The notes beneath the pieces were generated by a model. It saw only the letters and a list, made by a program, of their open reading frames with translations. It had not been told where the DNA came from and searched no databases. A DNA stretch of 39,965 nucleotides from Haloferula luteola (GTDB lineage: Bacteria > Verrucomicrobiota > Verrucomicrobiia > Verrucomicrobiales > Akkermansiaceae), in NCBI RefSeq assembly GCF_014201715.1, contig NZ_JACHFD010000031.1:1-39965 (forward strand). The letters are read 5' to 3'. Position 1 is the first letter of the stretch. Each line of letters opens with the position of its first letter. This document shows positions 32,671 to 39,965 of the stretch, in pieces. The position numbers were made by a program, and so were the translations under genes.

Positions 32671-34660
32671 GGAAGTCCTCCATCTCGCCGAAAAAGTCGT
32701 CGAGTTCTTCCTCATCGACCTCCGCACCCATGATATCGTCCCAACAGGTGTGGATCAGATGCTTCTCGTCGATCTCCACGATGAACGTGCTCGGCGTACA
32801 ACCGACCTGCTGCCCCCATTTGGTACGAGCCTGACAGTACGTCATCGTCAGTTTCTTTTGAGCACGCGTGATGCCCACGTAGAGGAGCCGCCGCTCCTCA
32901 TCCTTGGTCCCTTCCTCAAGGCTCCGGCGGTGAGGCAGCACCCCTTCCTCCATCCCCACCAAATACACCACCGGGAATTCCAAGCCCTTCGATGCATGGA
33001 GCGTGATCAAAGTCGCACCTGATTTCTTGTCCAGATCATCGTCCTCCCGATCGGAAGCCAACGCACTATCATCCAGGAACTTCCGGATACTCTTTCCTCG
33101 CTGCACATATTTGGACACCTCCTGAAGCAGCTCATGGATGCTCTCCATTCGCTGCTCCACCTCCTTCGGCGTCTTGCAACCCCTCTCCAGCCAATCGCGA
33201 TAACCACAGGTGTCCAGAAAATCACTCAACACCTTGTTCGCCGGCTCCACCTTGCCATCAATCATCGCCTTGGCCGTCATCACCAGAGCTAGAAACTCAC
33301 CGATGGCATTTCGCGCCTTGGTCGCCAGAAGATCGGTGAACTCAGGATCGCACATCGCCTCCCACACACTCACCTGCCGTTCACGACTGAAATCCGTCGC
33401 CATCAAGGTCGTTGCCTGACCAATCCCTCGCGGCGGAGCATTTAAAATGCGCAACAACGGAACATCCGCTCGCGGATCATCAAGAATCTCCAAATAGGCC
33501 AACACATCCTTGATCTCACGCCGATCATAGAAGCTCTGTGCTCCCACCATCCGATACGGCACCTGCGATTTCCGCAAAGCCTCCTCCAACTTTCGGCTCT
33601 GCATATTCGTCCGAAAGAGAATCGCGAAATCTTCCCAGGGACGCTTCTCCGTCGCTTTCAACGCCAAGATCTCCTCGGCGATGAACTCCGCTTCCTCATC
33701 ATCCCCCGGCATCCCAATCAGTCGCACCGGCTCGCCTCCGGCCATCGTATGCCGAAGCATCTTCTCCCGCCGGCCCGCATTGTGCCGAATCAGGCTGTTC
33801 GCCGTATGCAGAATGGCTTCGGTGGACCGATAGTTCTCCTCCAACCGAATCACCGTCGGATCCGGGAAAAAGCGCTCAAACTCAAGAATGTTTGCCGACT
33901 CCGCACCCCGCCAACCGTAAATCGACTGATCATCGTCGCCCACCACACAAACGTGATACGGCTTCCCCACCAACTGCTGCAGCAACTGCATCTGCAGCCC
34001 GTTCGTGTCTTGAAACTCATCCACCGTCACCCGTCGATACACCTGCCGGAAATGATCCCTGACGTCCGAGTGCTCCCTCAAAAGCTTTTCCGCCAACAAC
34101 AACAAATCGTCGAAATCCACCGCATTGCGAACCCGCAGCTCATTGTCGTAAGCGACCGCCAACTGCGCAAAAAAGTCGTCCTTCATCCGCTCCAGAGGAA
34201 TGCCCGAATTCTTCGCCTTCGACACCGCCGCCAAAACCTCCTCCGCCTTCAACTTCTCCTCCTTGCCCCCCTTGCGGACAATCAGCTGCTTCATTACCCC
34301 CACCTGGTCACTCTGAGTACAAATCGAGAAATTCTTCTTGTACCCCAAGCGATCGATCCCCCCTCGCAACAATCGCACACACAACGAGTGGAACGTGCAC
34401 ACCGTCATCGCCTCGGCCTTCTTCTTGCCCACCATCCCGCCGATCCGCTCCCGCATCTCTGCCGCCGCCTTGTTCGTGAACGTCACCGCCAGAACATTCT
34501 CCGGCGCAATCCCCACCTCGAGCATGTTCGAAATCCGGCAAGTCACCGTGCGGGTTTTGCCCGTCCCAGCCCCTGCCAAAATAAGAACCGGGCCATCCAG
34601 AGTCGCCACCGCGTCCCTCTGCGCCCGGTTCAGAGAATCAAATGAAAAGCCTGCTGCCAT
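32660..34660 (-). CDS. UvrD/PcrA/Rep-type ATP-dependent DNA helicase
   Basis: This 666-residue superfamily 1A helicase unwinds DNA 3' to 5' and acts in repair and replication restart. Residues 29-36 (AGAGTGKT) are Walker A, LAVTFTNKAAAEMRERI is motif Ia, VDEFQDTN near 212 is Walker B, and VVGDDDQSIYGWRGA is motif III with the Q-x-x-R. Further motifs are RLEENYRSTEAIL (IV), TLHASKGLEFPVVYLVG (V) and EERRLLYVGITRAQKKL (VI). ATG 34660 begins MAAGFSFDSLNRAQRDAV, the normal Rep/PcrA opening. It ends in an acidic tail (DEEELDDFFGEMEDF). It is smaller than E. coli UvrD (720), which is within family range, and I do not assign uvrD, pcrA or rep. Confidence 0.94.
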   Translation of the reverse strand: MAAGFSFDSLNRAQRDAVATLDGPVLILAGAGTGKTRTVTCRISNMLEVGIAPENVLAVTFTNKAAAEMRERIGGMVGKKKAEAMTVCTFHSLCVRLLRGGIDRLGYKKNFSICTQSDQVGVMKQLIVRKGGKEEKLKAEEVLAAVSKAKNSGIPLERMKDDFFAQLAVAYDNELRVRNAVDFDDLLLLAEKLLREHSDVRDHFRQVYRRVTVDEFQDTNGLQMQLLQQLVGKPYHVCVVGDDDQSIYGWRGAESANILEFERFFPDPTVIRLEENYRSTEAILHTANSLIRHNAGRREKMLRHTMAGGEPVRLIGMPGDDEEAEFIAEEILALKATEKRPWEDFAILFRTNMQSRKLEEALRKSQVPYRMVGAQSFYDRREIKDVLAYLEILDDPRADVPLLRILNAPPRGIGQATTLMATDFSRERQVSVWEAMCDPEFTDLLATKARNAIGEFLALVMTAKAMIDGKVEPANKVLSDFLDTCGYRDWLERGCKTPKEVEQRMESIHELLQEVSKYVQRGKSIRKFLDDSALASDREDDDLDKKSGATLITLHASKGLEFPVVYLVGMEEGVLPHRRSLEEGTKDEERRLLYVGITRAQKKLTMTYCQARTKWGQQVGCTPSTFIVEIDEKHLIHTCWDDIMGAEVDEEELDDFFGEMEDFLKS

Positions 34661-34726
34661 CTGCGGCGCGCAGGAAAGCGCAGCCAACGAGCCGATTCAA
34701 GCCCGCTCGCCACCGCCTTTCCGACC

Positions 34727-35485
34727 TTACTCGCGTCGCCCCCCCAAAAGCATCATCCCCCAATAGGCCAGCTGGGCCACCGCGCCCACCGCCCCTGCCA
34801 CATACGTCATCGCCGCCCAAAACAACGCATTCTTCGCCATTCCATGTTCCATGCGGACCACCGTGCCACTCGACTCCAACCACGCCAGGGCACGGCGGCT
34901 CGCATCGAACTCCACCGGTAGAGTGATGACGGCAAATCCTGCCGTCAGCGCCATCGCACCGAGGAAAAGGTAAATCAAAATCGGAATCTTCGCGACAAAC
35001 ACAAACGCCCCGAAAACCATCAACATCATCAACACATTCAACAACTTGCTCGCCGTGCTCACGGCCGGGACCATCATCGAACGAAACGACAGCCACGGGT
35101 AGCCCACCTTGTGTTGAACCGCGTGACCACACTCGTGGGCCGCCACCGCCGCCGCCGCCACCGTGTTCATCGCGTACACCTCTTGGCTCAAATTCACCGT
35201 CTTCTTCAGTGGGTCATAGTGGTCCGTCAACATGCCAGGCACACTCACCACCCGAACATCGAAAATTCCATTTTCTCGAAGCATCCGCTCCGCCACCTGC
35301 GCCCCCGTCATTCCGATCGCCACCTGAGAATATTTCCGGAAGCGGGACTGCAACGTGTTGCCAATCAACATGCTCGCGATCCCCGCCACCACCACGAGAA
35401 TCAATGCCAAACCGGAACCCGGAGCCATGCCCGGCCCCTGAGGAGAGCCACCGTAGTATTGAGCCAATACCGTCAAAAAATCCAT
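34727..35485 (-). CDS. YugP-type neutral zinc metallopeptidase
   Basis: The 252-residue membrane protein belongs to the Zn_peptidase_2 (YugP) family. After an N-terminal helix it has KYSQVAIGMTGAQVAERML, then DHYDPLKKTVNLS. AVAAHECGHAVQHK near residue 112 carries the H-E-x-x-H zinc motif. EFDASRRALAWLESSG supplies the third acidic ligand, and several hydrophobic helices complete the protein. The family is widespread and poorly characterised. It starts at ATG 35485, lies 66 bases upstream of the helicase gene, and is divergent from the SDR at 35578. Confidence 0.9.
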   Translation of the reverse strand: MDFLTVLAQYYGGSPQGPGMAPGSGLALILVVVAGIASMLIGNTLQSRFRKYSQVAIGMTGAQVAERMLRENGIFDVRVVSVPGMLTDHYDPLKKTVNLSQEVYAMNTVAAAAVAAHECGHAVQHKVGYPWLSFRSMMVPAVSTASKLLNVLMMLMVFGAFVFVAKIPILIYLFLGAMALTAGFAVITLPVEFDASRRALAWLESSGTVVRMEHGMAKNALFWAAMTYVAGAVGAVAQLAYWGMMLLGGRRE

Positions 35486-35577
35486 ATCTGCGACCCTAAG
35501 CCGAATCCGCCGTCGTGCAACCTGCCCGCAGGTGGAAAATCGCTCCCGTTTTCCAACAGCTGCGCCATGATCCCCTC

Positions 35578-36255
35578 ATGCAGCACGTCTTCATCACGGG
35601 CGCCACCCGAGGCCTGGGCCGAGCCCTCGCCCAAGGACTTGCCAATCAAGGACTCACTGTCTCAGCCTGCGGAACCCGGACCGAAGCCGTCGCTGAATTG
35701 CAGAAAACTCTGGGACCCCATCACCTCGTCTCCACCTGTGACGTCAGCGATTCCTCCCAAGTCGGAGCTTTTGCCGCCGAATCCCTGAAGCGCTTTGGCC
35801 CCCCCGATCTGCTCATCAACAATGCCGCCCTCATCAACGCCAATGCGCCCCTCTGGGAAGTCTCTCCGGAAGAATTTTCACGGGTCATCGACGTCAACCT
35901 CAAAGGCATTCACCATGTGCTTCACGCCCTGCTCCCTCCAATGATCGCCCGCGGTTCCGGCGTAATCGTCAATCTCTCCTCAGGATGGGGCCGTTCCACC
36001 TCGCCCGATGTCGCTCCCTACTGCTGCACCAAATGGGGCGTCGAAGGCCTTACCAAAGCCCTCGCTGACGAACTTCCCCCTGGCCTTGCCGCCATCCCTC
36101 TTAACCCTGGAATCATTGATACCGAAATGCTTCGCTCTTGCTTTGCAGACGAAGCCGGGGCTTACCGCGGGCCCGCCGATTGGGCACGCACCGCGATTCC
36201 TTTCCTGCTTTCCCTCAATTCGGCTCACAACGGCCAATCACTCACGGCTCCCTGA
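35578..36255 (+). CDS. Short-chain dehydrogenase/reductase of unknown substrate
   Basis: The 225-residue protein starts at ATG 35578 with MQHVFITGATRGLGRALA, where TG-x-x-x-G-x-G binds the nicotinamide cofactor. LINNAALINANAPL is the conserved Asn region. IVNLSSGWGRSTSPDVAPYCCTKWGVEGL contains the catalytic Ser and the Tyr-x-x-x-Lys pair, and the protein ends with PLNPGIIDTEML. A slightly longer frame from 35515 has no family match. The shortened C-terminus is compatible with the classical group. It lies 54 bases upstream of the exonuclease-ligase gene; no shared role is evident. Confidence 0.88.
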   Translation: MQHVFITGATRGLGRALAQGLANQGLTVSACGTRTEAVAELQKTLGPHHLVSTCDVSDSSQVGAFAAESLKRFGPPDLLINNAALINANAPLWEVSPEEFSRVIDVNLKGIHHVLHALLPPMIARGSGVIVNLSSGWGRSTSPDVAPYCCTKWGVEGLTKALADELPPGLAAIPLNPGIIDTEMLRSCFADEAGAYRGPADWARTAIPFLLSLNSAHNGQSLTAP

Positions 36256-36309
36256 CCCCCAACCGTCCCCCCCAGTAACCCCCATCACCCTGAACTCCTA
36301 CTCGAATCT

Positions 36310-38973
36310 GTGCTTCCCGTCCGCGACCAGCAAGGCCTCCACCTCCCCGAGCCCGACCTTTGGCTCGATCCCCACCGTCCTCGGCCCTTCGCATTCGTTT
36401 CTCACGCCCATGCGGACCATTTCGCCCGCCACGAGTGCTGCCTCTGCTCAGAAACGACAGCAGCGCTCCTCCGGGCCCGCTACCAGATCGCCGAGTCCCG
36501 GCTTCGCCCTCTCGCTTTTCACTCCCCCATCGAGCATGCAGGACATCGCATCCTGCTCCTTCCTGCCGGCCATATCAGGGGCTCTGCGATGCTCCACATC
36601 ACCCGGCTCTCCGATGGCAAATCCCTCCTCTACACCGGCGACTTCAAAGTCCGGCCCGGCCGCACCGCCGAGCCCGTCGTCTTCAAGCACGCCGACACCC
36701 TGATTCTCGAAACCACCTTTGCCCTCCCCAAGTTCGTCTTTCCCTCCGCCATGGAAGTCGAAGCCTCCGTGCTGCGCTTCGTCCATGGCTGCCTCGATGG
36801 CGGGGAAATCCCCATTCTCCTAGGCTACTCGCTGGGAAAAGCGCAAGAAGCGCTCGCCTTGCTTCACGAACACGGCATCCCCGCCCTCCTTCATCCCAAA
36901 GTCGCGGAGATGACCGAAGCCTGCCGCACCACCGGTCTCACCTGCCTTCCTGAGCCCGTCATCCTGGCCGACGAAATCCCCCCGGGACACGCCATCATCG
37001 CACCTCCCAATGCCGTTCGCTCCACCCTCCTGCGTCGGCTCAAGAACGCTCGCACCGCCATGCTCAGTGGCTGGGCGATGACCCCGGGCGCCGCCTATCG
37101 CTATCGGGTGGACGAAGCCATTCCTCTTTCCGATCACGCCGACCATCCCGGCCTTCTCGAATGTCTCCAACGAGTTCAGCCCAAATACGTACTCACCGTT
37201 CACGGCTACGCTCAGGAATTCGCCGCCGAGCTTCGCCAACGAGGAATCGAAGCCTGGTCCGCCTCCGGCCAGGACCAACTCGAACTCAGCCTCCCCACCG
37301 CCAAGGCGCAGGCAAAACATTCCTTCATCAAACGCCCCAACTGCGGATTTGCGGACTTTTCTGACCTTCTCCGACTCGTTGCCGAAACCCACAGCAGGCT
37401 TGGAAAAATCGAACACCTCTCCCGCTACCTCGCTGCGCTCCCACCAGAAACTCTCCCCTTGGCAACCCATTGGTTGGCAGGAAACCCCCTTCCACGGTCG
37501 GAAGGAACCCTCCACACCGGCAGCGCCGCCCTTCGCCGCGCCCTTCTCTCGCTTCCCAAGGCCCGCGAAGAGCGCTATCGCACCCTTTCCCTGAGCCAGA
37601 ACGACGCCGCTCGCACAGCGCGCCTTTTTCTGCAGGAACTTACCCCGGCTCCAGAACCCGAAGAACTCCACGGAGTCCACCAATTCTTTCAGCAGCTCGC
37701 TGCCGCTCCGGGTTCACTCTCAAAGATCGAACTCCTCGCGGATCGAATGATTCGCTTCAACCCCGCCGAATCCGAAACCTTGGTGCGCATTCTCACCGGC
37801 GACCTTCGCATCGGCCTCAAAGAGGGACTCCTTGAAGATGCCCTCGCCGCAGCCTTCGGTGCCGACCCCGCCATCCTCCGCCATGCTCACATGCTCACCG
37901 GCGATATCGGTGAAACCGCCCTCCTTGCTCAGCAGCGCCGACTCACCGAGGCATCCCTTCGCCCCGGTGTCCCCATCAAAGTCATGCTGGCCTCTCCGGA
38001 GTCCGACACCGCCGCTATTTTTCAACGCCATCCGTCCCCACTTTGGTTAGAACCTAAGTTCGATGGAATTCGCGCCCAACTCCACAAACGCGGCAATCAA
38101 GTCTCCCTTTTTTCCCGCGACCTCCGATCCATCGACAGCCAGTTTCCCGAACTCCTGGCCGAAGCACGCAAGCTTCCAGGTGACTTCATTCTCGATGGAG
38201 AAATCATTGCCCACGCCGAGGGCAGAAAACTTACCTTTCAAGACCTCCAAAAGCGCCTCGGCCGCCTCACCCTATCCCAGATTGACCTCTTCTCAGAAAC
38301 GGCCAGCGACCTACCTCCGGTGGTCTTCGTCGCCTTCGATCAGCTTTACGGAAACCAAAGCTCGCTCCTTGAAGCCCCTCTCCACATCCGTCGACAACAC
38401 TTAGAAGCCCTTCTTCAAGCCCCTCCTCACAGCTTTCGGATGATTCCGGTCGCGACGGCCCATTCCATCGAACAAATCGAAACCGCGTTCAAACAAGCCC
38501 TTCTCGATGGCCATGAGGGGCTCATCTCAAAGAATCCGTCTTCCCCCTATTCTCCCGGTCGCCGTGGAAAATCCTGGCTCAAACTCAAGGGGATCATGCC
38601 CACCCTCGATTGCGTCGTCGTAGCCGCAGAACAAGGCCACGGAAAACGCTCCGAATGGCTTTCCGACTACACCTTCGCCCTTCGAGATACTCTCACTGGA
38701 GACCTCCGGGTCATCGGCAAAGCCTACAGCGGCCTCACCGATCTCGAAATCGAAGAACTTACCGAGCACTTCCACCGCCATACCCTTGAGAAGCAGCGTC
38801 GCAAACATTGGGTGGAACCCAACATCGTCCTTGAGATCGCCTTCGATTCCATCCGCTCCTCCCGCCGCCATGATTCGGGCCTAGCCCTCCGGTTCCCTCG
38901 CATCAAAGCCATCCGACGCGACAAAACCTCCGCGGAAATCGACACGCTCCAATATGCTCAGAGCCTCCTCTGA
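36310..38973 (+). CDS. Fused MBL/beta-CASP exonuclease and ATP-dependent DNA ligase
   Basis: The 887-residue protein combines two repair activities. Residues ~1-330 are a ligase-associated exonuclease of the metallo-beta-lactamase/beta-CASP type: SHAHADH (31-37) binds metal, followed by AGHIRGSAML, LLYTGDFKVRPG and SDHADHPGLLECL. Residues ~345-887 are an ATP-dependent ligase. An N-terminal helical domain is followed by EPKFDGIRAQ with adenylated Lys583, FILDGEIIAH, EGLISKNPSSPY and the SWLKLKG motif, and then an OB-fold with VEPNIVLEIAFDSI. In many bacteria the two proteins are neighbours; here they are one chain. The start is GTG 36310. Relatives act in DNA end repair with a Lhr-type helicase, which is not in this window. 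Confidence 0.9.
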   Translation: MLPVRDQQGLHLPEPDLWLDPHRPRPFAFVSHAHADHFARHECCLCSETTAALLRARYQIAESRLRPLAFHSPIEHAGHRILLLPAGHIRGSAMLHITRLSDGKSLLYTGDFKVRPGRTAEPVVFKHADTLILETTFALPKFVFPSAMEVEASVLRFVHGCLDGGEIPILLGYSLGKAQEALALLHEHGIPALLHPKVAEMTEACRTTGLTCLPEPVILADEIPPGHAIIAPPNAVRSTLLRRLKNARTAMLSGWAMTPGAAYRYRVDEAIPLSDHADHPGLLECLQRVQPKYVLTVHGYAQEFAAELRQRGIEAWSASGQDQLELSLPTAKAQAKHSFIKRPNCGFADFSDLLRLVAETHSRLGKIEHLSRYLAALPPETLPLATHWLAGNPLPRSEGTLHTGSAALRRALLSLPKAREERYRTLSLSQNDAARTARLFLQELTPAPEPEELHGVHQFFQQLAAAPGSLSKIELLADRMIRFNPAESETLVRILTGDLRIGLKEGLLEDALAAAFGADPAILRHAHMLTGDIGETALLAQQRRLTEASLRPGVPIKVMLASPESDTAAIFQRHPSPLWLEPKFDGIRAQLHKRGNQVSLFSRDLRSIDSQFPELLAEARKLPGDFILDGEIIAHAEGRKLTFQDLQKRLGRLTLSQIDLFSETASDLPPVVFVAFDQLYGNQSSLLEAPLHIRRQHLEALLQAPPHSFRMIPVATAHSIEQIETAFKQALLDGHEGLISKNPSSPYSPGRRGKSWLKLKGIMPTLDCVVVAAEQGHGKRSEWLSDYTFALRDTLTGDLRVIGKAYSGLTDLEIEELTEHFHRHTLEKQRRKHWVEPNIVLEIAFDSIRSSRRHDSGLALRFPRIKAIRRDKTSAEIDTLQYAQSLL

Positions 38974-39434
38974 GCCCACAATGCGTCCGCAGCTTCTCGC
39001 AGATGCGACCGTTCGGCCCGAAGGACCACTTTGACGTGGAATCGCTCGTCAGCGATCTCCTCCCCATCGACTAGGTCGGGCGAGCCTTGGTGCGGATTCC
39101 CTCTCTCTCCACCAGATGACTTCTGTCGTCGCTGTCTTGCCGGACTTCATCCCTCACCCCGGCCAAACTCACTCCCATGAGCCCGAGGCTCACACTGGCT
39201 GGGATCTTCAGCGAATCTCCGGCCTGCAAAGGTTCCTCGATCTTGCCGCGCATCACAGATCTCAAATCCTTATCTTCTTATCCTCTCCTGTCATCCTTCG
39301 GTGAGGGAGCAGGATCGCCGAGGGCTCATTTCCTTGATTCCTTGGGGAAGAACTTCATTTCAATGAGTTACGACATCTTTCCAGGTTGACCGGATTTTTG
39401 ATTCGGGATAAGCGTCTGATAACCAGACAAATCC
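38974..39434. other. 461-base intergenic stretch without a supportable gene
   Basis: Between the ligase stop and the next start I find only short open frames with no recognisable domain, including a 64-residue minus-strand frame at 39071-39265. A TTGACC at 39386-39391 followed 15 bases later by GATAAG could be a weak promoter for the gene at 39435. No tRNA, terminator hairpin or repeat stands out. Confidence 0.4.
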
Positions 39435-39965
39435 ATGCTTCCCGCGAATCTCCCCCCTACGTTCGCGAGAGGATCCCGCTCTTCTTCCCTTCGGCGTCCG
39501 AGCTCCCTCTCGCTTTCTCTTCGGCTTCTTCTCCCTCTTTCCCTACTGCTTGCTCTCCTCGCCTCCGCGGAGTGGGGTGGGGTCGGTGGGTGGACTCCTT
39601 TTCCCAGCGATTTTCTTCCATCACCGAGTAGCAACGACACCGATGGCGATGGCATCCCCAATGCCTGGGAACTTGCTCATGATCTCAACCCGGATGTTGC
39701 CCGGGATGCCTGGAGTGACTTCGATCGCGATGGCGTCACTGCCCTGCAGGAATACCAGATCCACACTCTCACCGGCGGACTCTACGGAAATCCTACCGGC
39801 ATCTGGAGTTCGCAGGTGCTGCCTGCAGTTCCCTGGGTCAGCTCGGCAAGTTATCAGATCGTCGAGTGCGCCTCCAATGGGATCCTGCTAGTCCAGGTGA
39901 CCGGCTATTTCCATGGCGCGACGAGCCGCACCACCGAGCCGTGTTTGTGGCACCCGCAAGCCCAG
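39435..39965 (+). CDS. Start of a secreted protein with D-x-D-x-D-G repeats (runs off the window)
   Basis: An open frame of 177 codons runs from ATG 39435 to the last base without a stop, so only the N-terminus is visible. The first ~45 residues form a long, Arg/Ser-rich signal sequence ending in LLLPLSLLLALLASA. Near residue 67 the mature part has NDTDGDGIPNAWELAHDLNP and then DFDRDGVTALQEYQ. This is a thrombospondin type 3/EF-hand-like calcium-binding pair like the one in the pectate lyase at 16735. After that VLPAVPWVSSASYQIVE looks like the start of a beta-rich domain. No stop codon and no known catalytic domain is visible, so function is unknown. Confidence 0.75.
   Translation, partial: MLPANLPPTFARGSRSSSLRRPSSLSLSLRLLLPLSLLLALLASAEWGGVGGWTPFPSDFLPSPSSNDTDGDGIPNAWELAHDLNPDVARDAWSDFDRDGVTALQEYQIHTLTGGLYGNPTGIWSSQVLPAVPWVSSASYQIVECASNGILLVQVTGYFHGATSRTTEPCLWHPQAQ

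Noticed and set aside
33749..34645. Open frame (298 codons) on the plus strand
   Set aside because: Antisense to the helicase gene; His/Arg/Leu-rich with no domain.
36820..37683. Open frame (287 codons) on the minus strand
   Set aside because: Antisense to the exonuclease-ligase gene, which has complete catalytic motifs across the region.
39071..39265. 64-codon minus-strand frame in the intergenic region
   Set aside because: No ribosome site, no domain and no neighbouring operon to support it.
1..39965. CRISPR array, tRNA, rRNA or prophage genes
   Set aside because: I saw no regularly spaced repeats, no cloverleaf candidates, no rRNA segments and no phage structural genes by reading; a tRNAscan or Rfam search could still find a small RNA.

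Overview
The window reads as a chromosomal segment of a GC-rich bacterium, most likely from Verrucomicrobiota. This is inferred from the style of the proteins: large secreted enzymes with calcium-binding D-x-D-x-D-G repeats and short C-terminal 'tested-value' modules, many Sec signal peptides, and a pectin-degradation locus beside ordinary housekeeping genes. No 16S rRNA or tRNA gene is visible, so the assignment cannot be confirmed here. Genes are densely packed, with many 4-base ATGA or GTGA stop/start overlaps.

Layout. 1-235: 3' end of an IS transposase. 454-1856 (-): pdxJ, acpS and a tiny membrane protein. 2059-5748 (+): a very large secreted PQQ-type sugar dehydrogenase with added lectin-like modules. 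5849-7390 (-): purH. 7505-10725 (-): a coupled MBOAT O-acyltransferase, SGNH partner and FAH-family hydrolase. 10852-13599 (-) with divergent 13701-14015 (+): a sulfide/persulfide operon (rhodanese-DUF2892, MBL-rhodanese fusion, TSUP exporter) and its ArsR-type regulator, separated by a CCATATGG palindrome. 14084-16491 (-): kduD, kduI, araD for intracellular uronate and arabinose catabolism. 16735-23780 (+): four secreted pectin enzymes (PL1, GH28, a CE12-CE8 fusion, GH28). 23801-25763 (+): an unknown protein, an exported rhodanese and an M50-like membrane protease. 25773-28791 (-): a LysE exporter coupled to a secreted SHD1/C39-like protease, then an HscB-like J protein with an A-type Fe-S carrier. 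28856-32670 (+): a compact patatin / ACP / condensation-like / acyl-AMP ligase operon. 32660-35485 (-): a UvrD/PcrA-type helicase and a YugP-type zinc protease. 35578-38973 (+): an SDR and a fused exonuclease-DNA ligase. 39435-end (+): the start of a secreted protein that continues beyond the window.

How the genes work together. The outward-facing pectin enzymes would deacetylate and demethylate pectin, cleave the backbone and release unsaturated uronates and arabinose. The divergent kduI-kduD pair converts 5-keto-4-deoxyuronate to 2-keto-3-deoxygluconate, and araD feeds L-ribulose 5-phosphate into the pentose phosphate pathway. No transporter, kdgK/kdgA or dedicated regulator for this pathway lies in the window. 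The best candidate for an undescribed system is the patatin-ACP-C-AMP ligase operon. It has the parts to activate an acyl group, load it on a dedicated carrier and transfer it to an unknown acceptor. Other unusual points are the CE12-CE8 fusion, the exonuclease-ligase fusion and the translational coupling of an FAH hydrolase to an O-acyltransferase pair.
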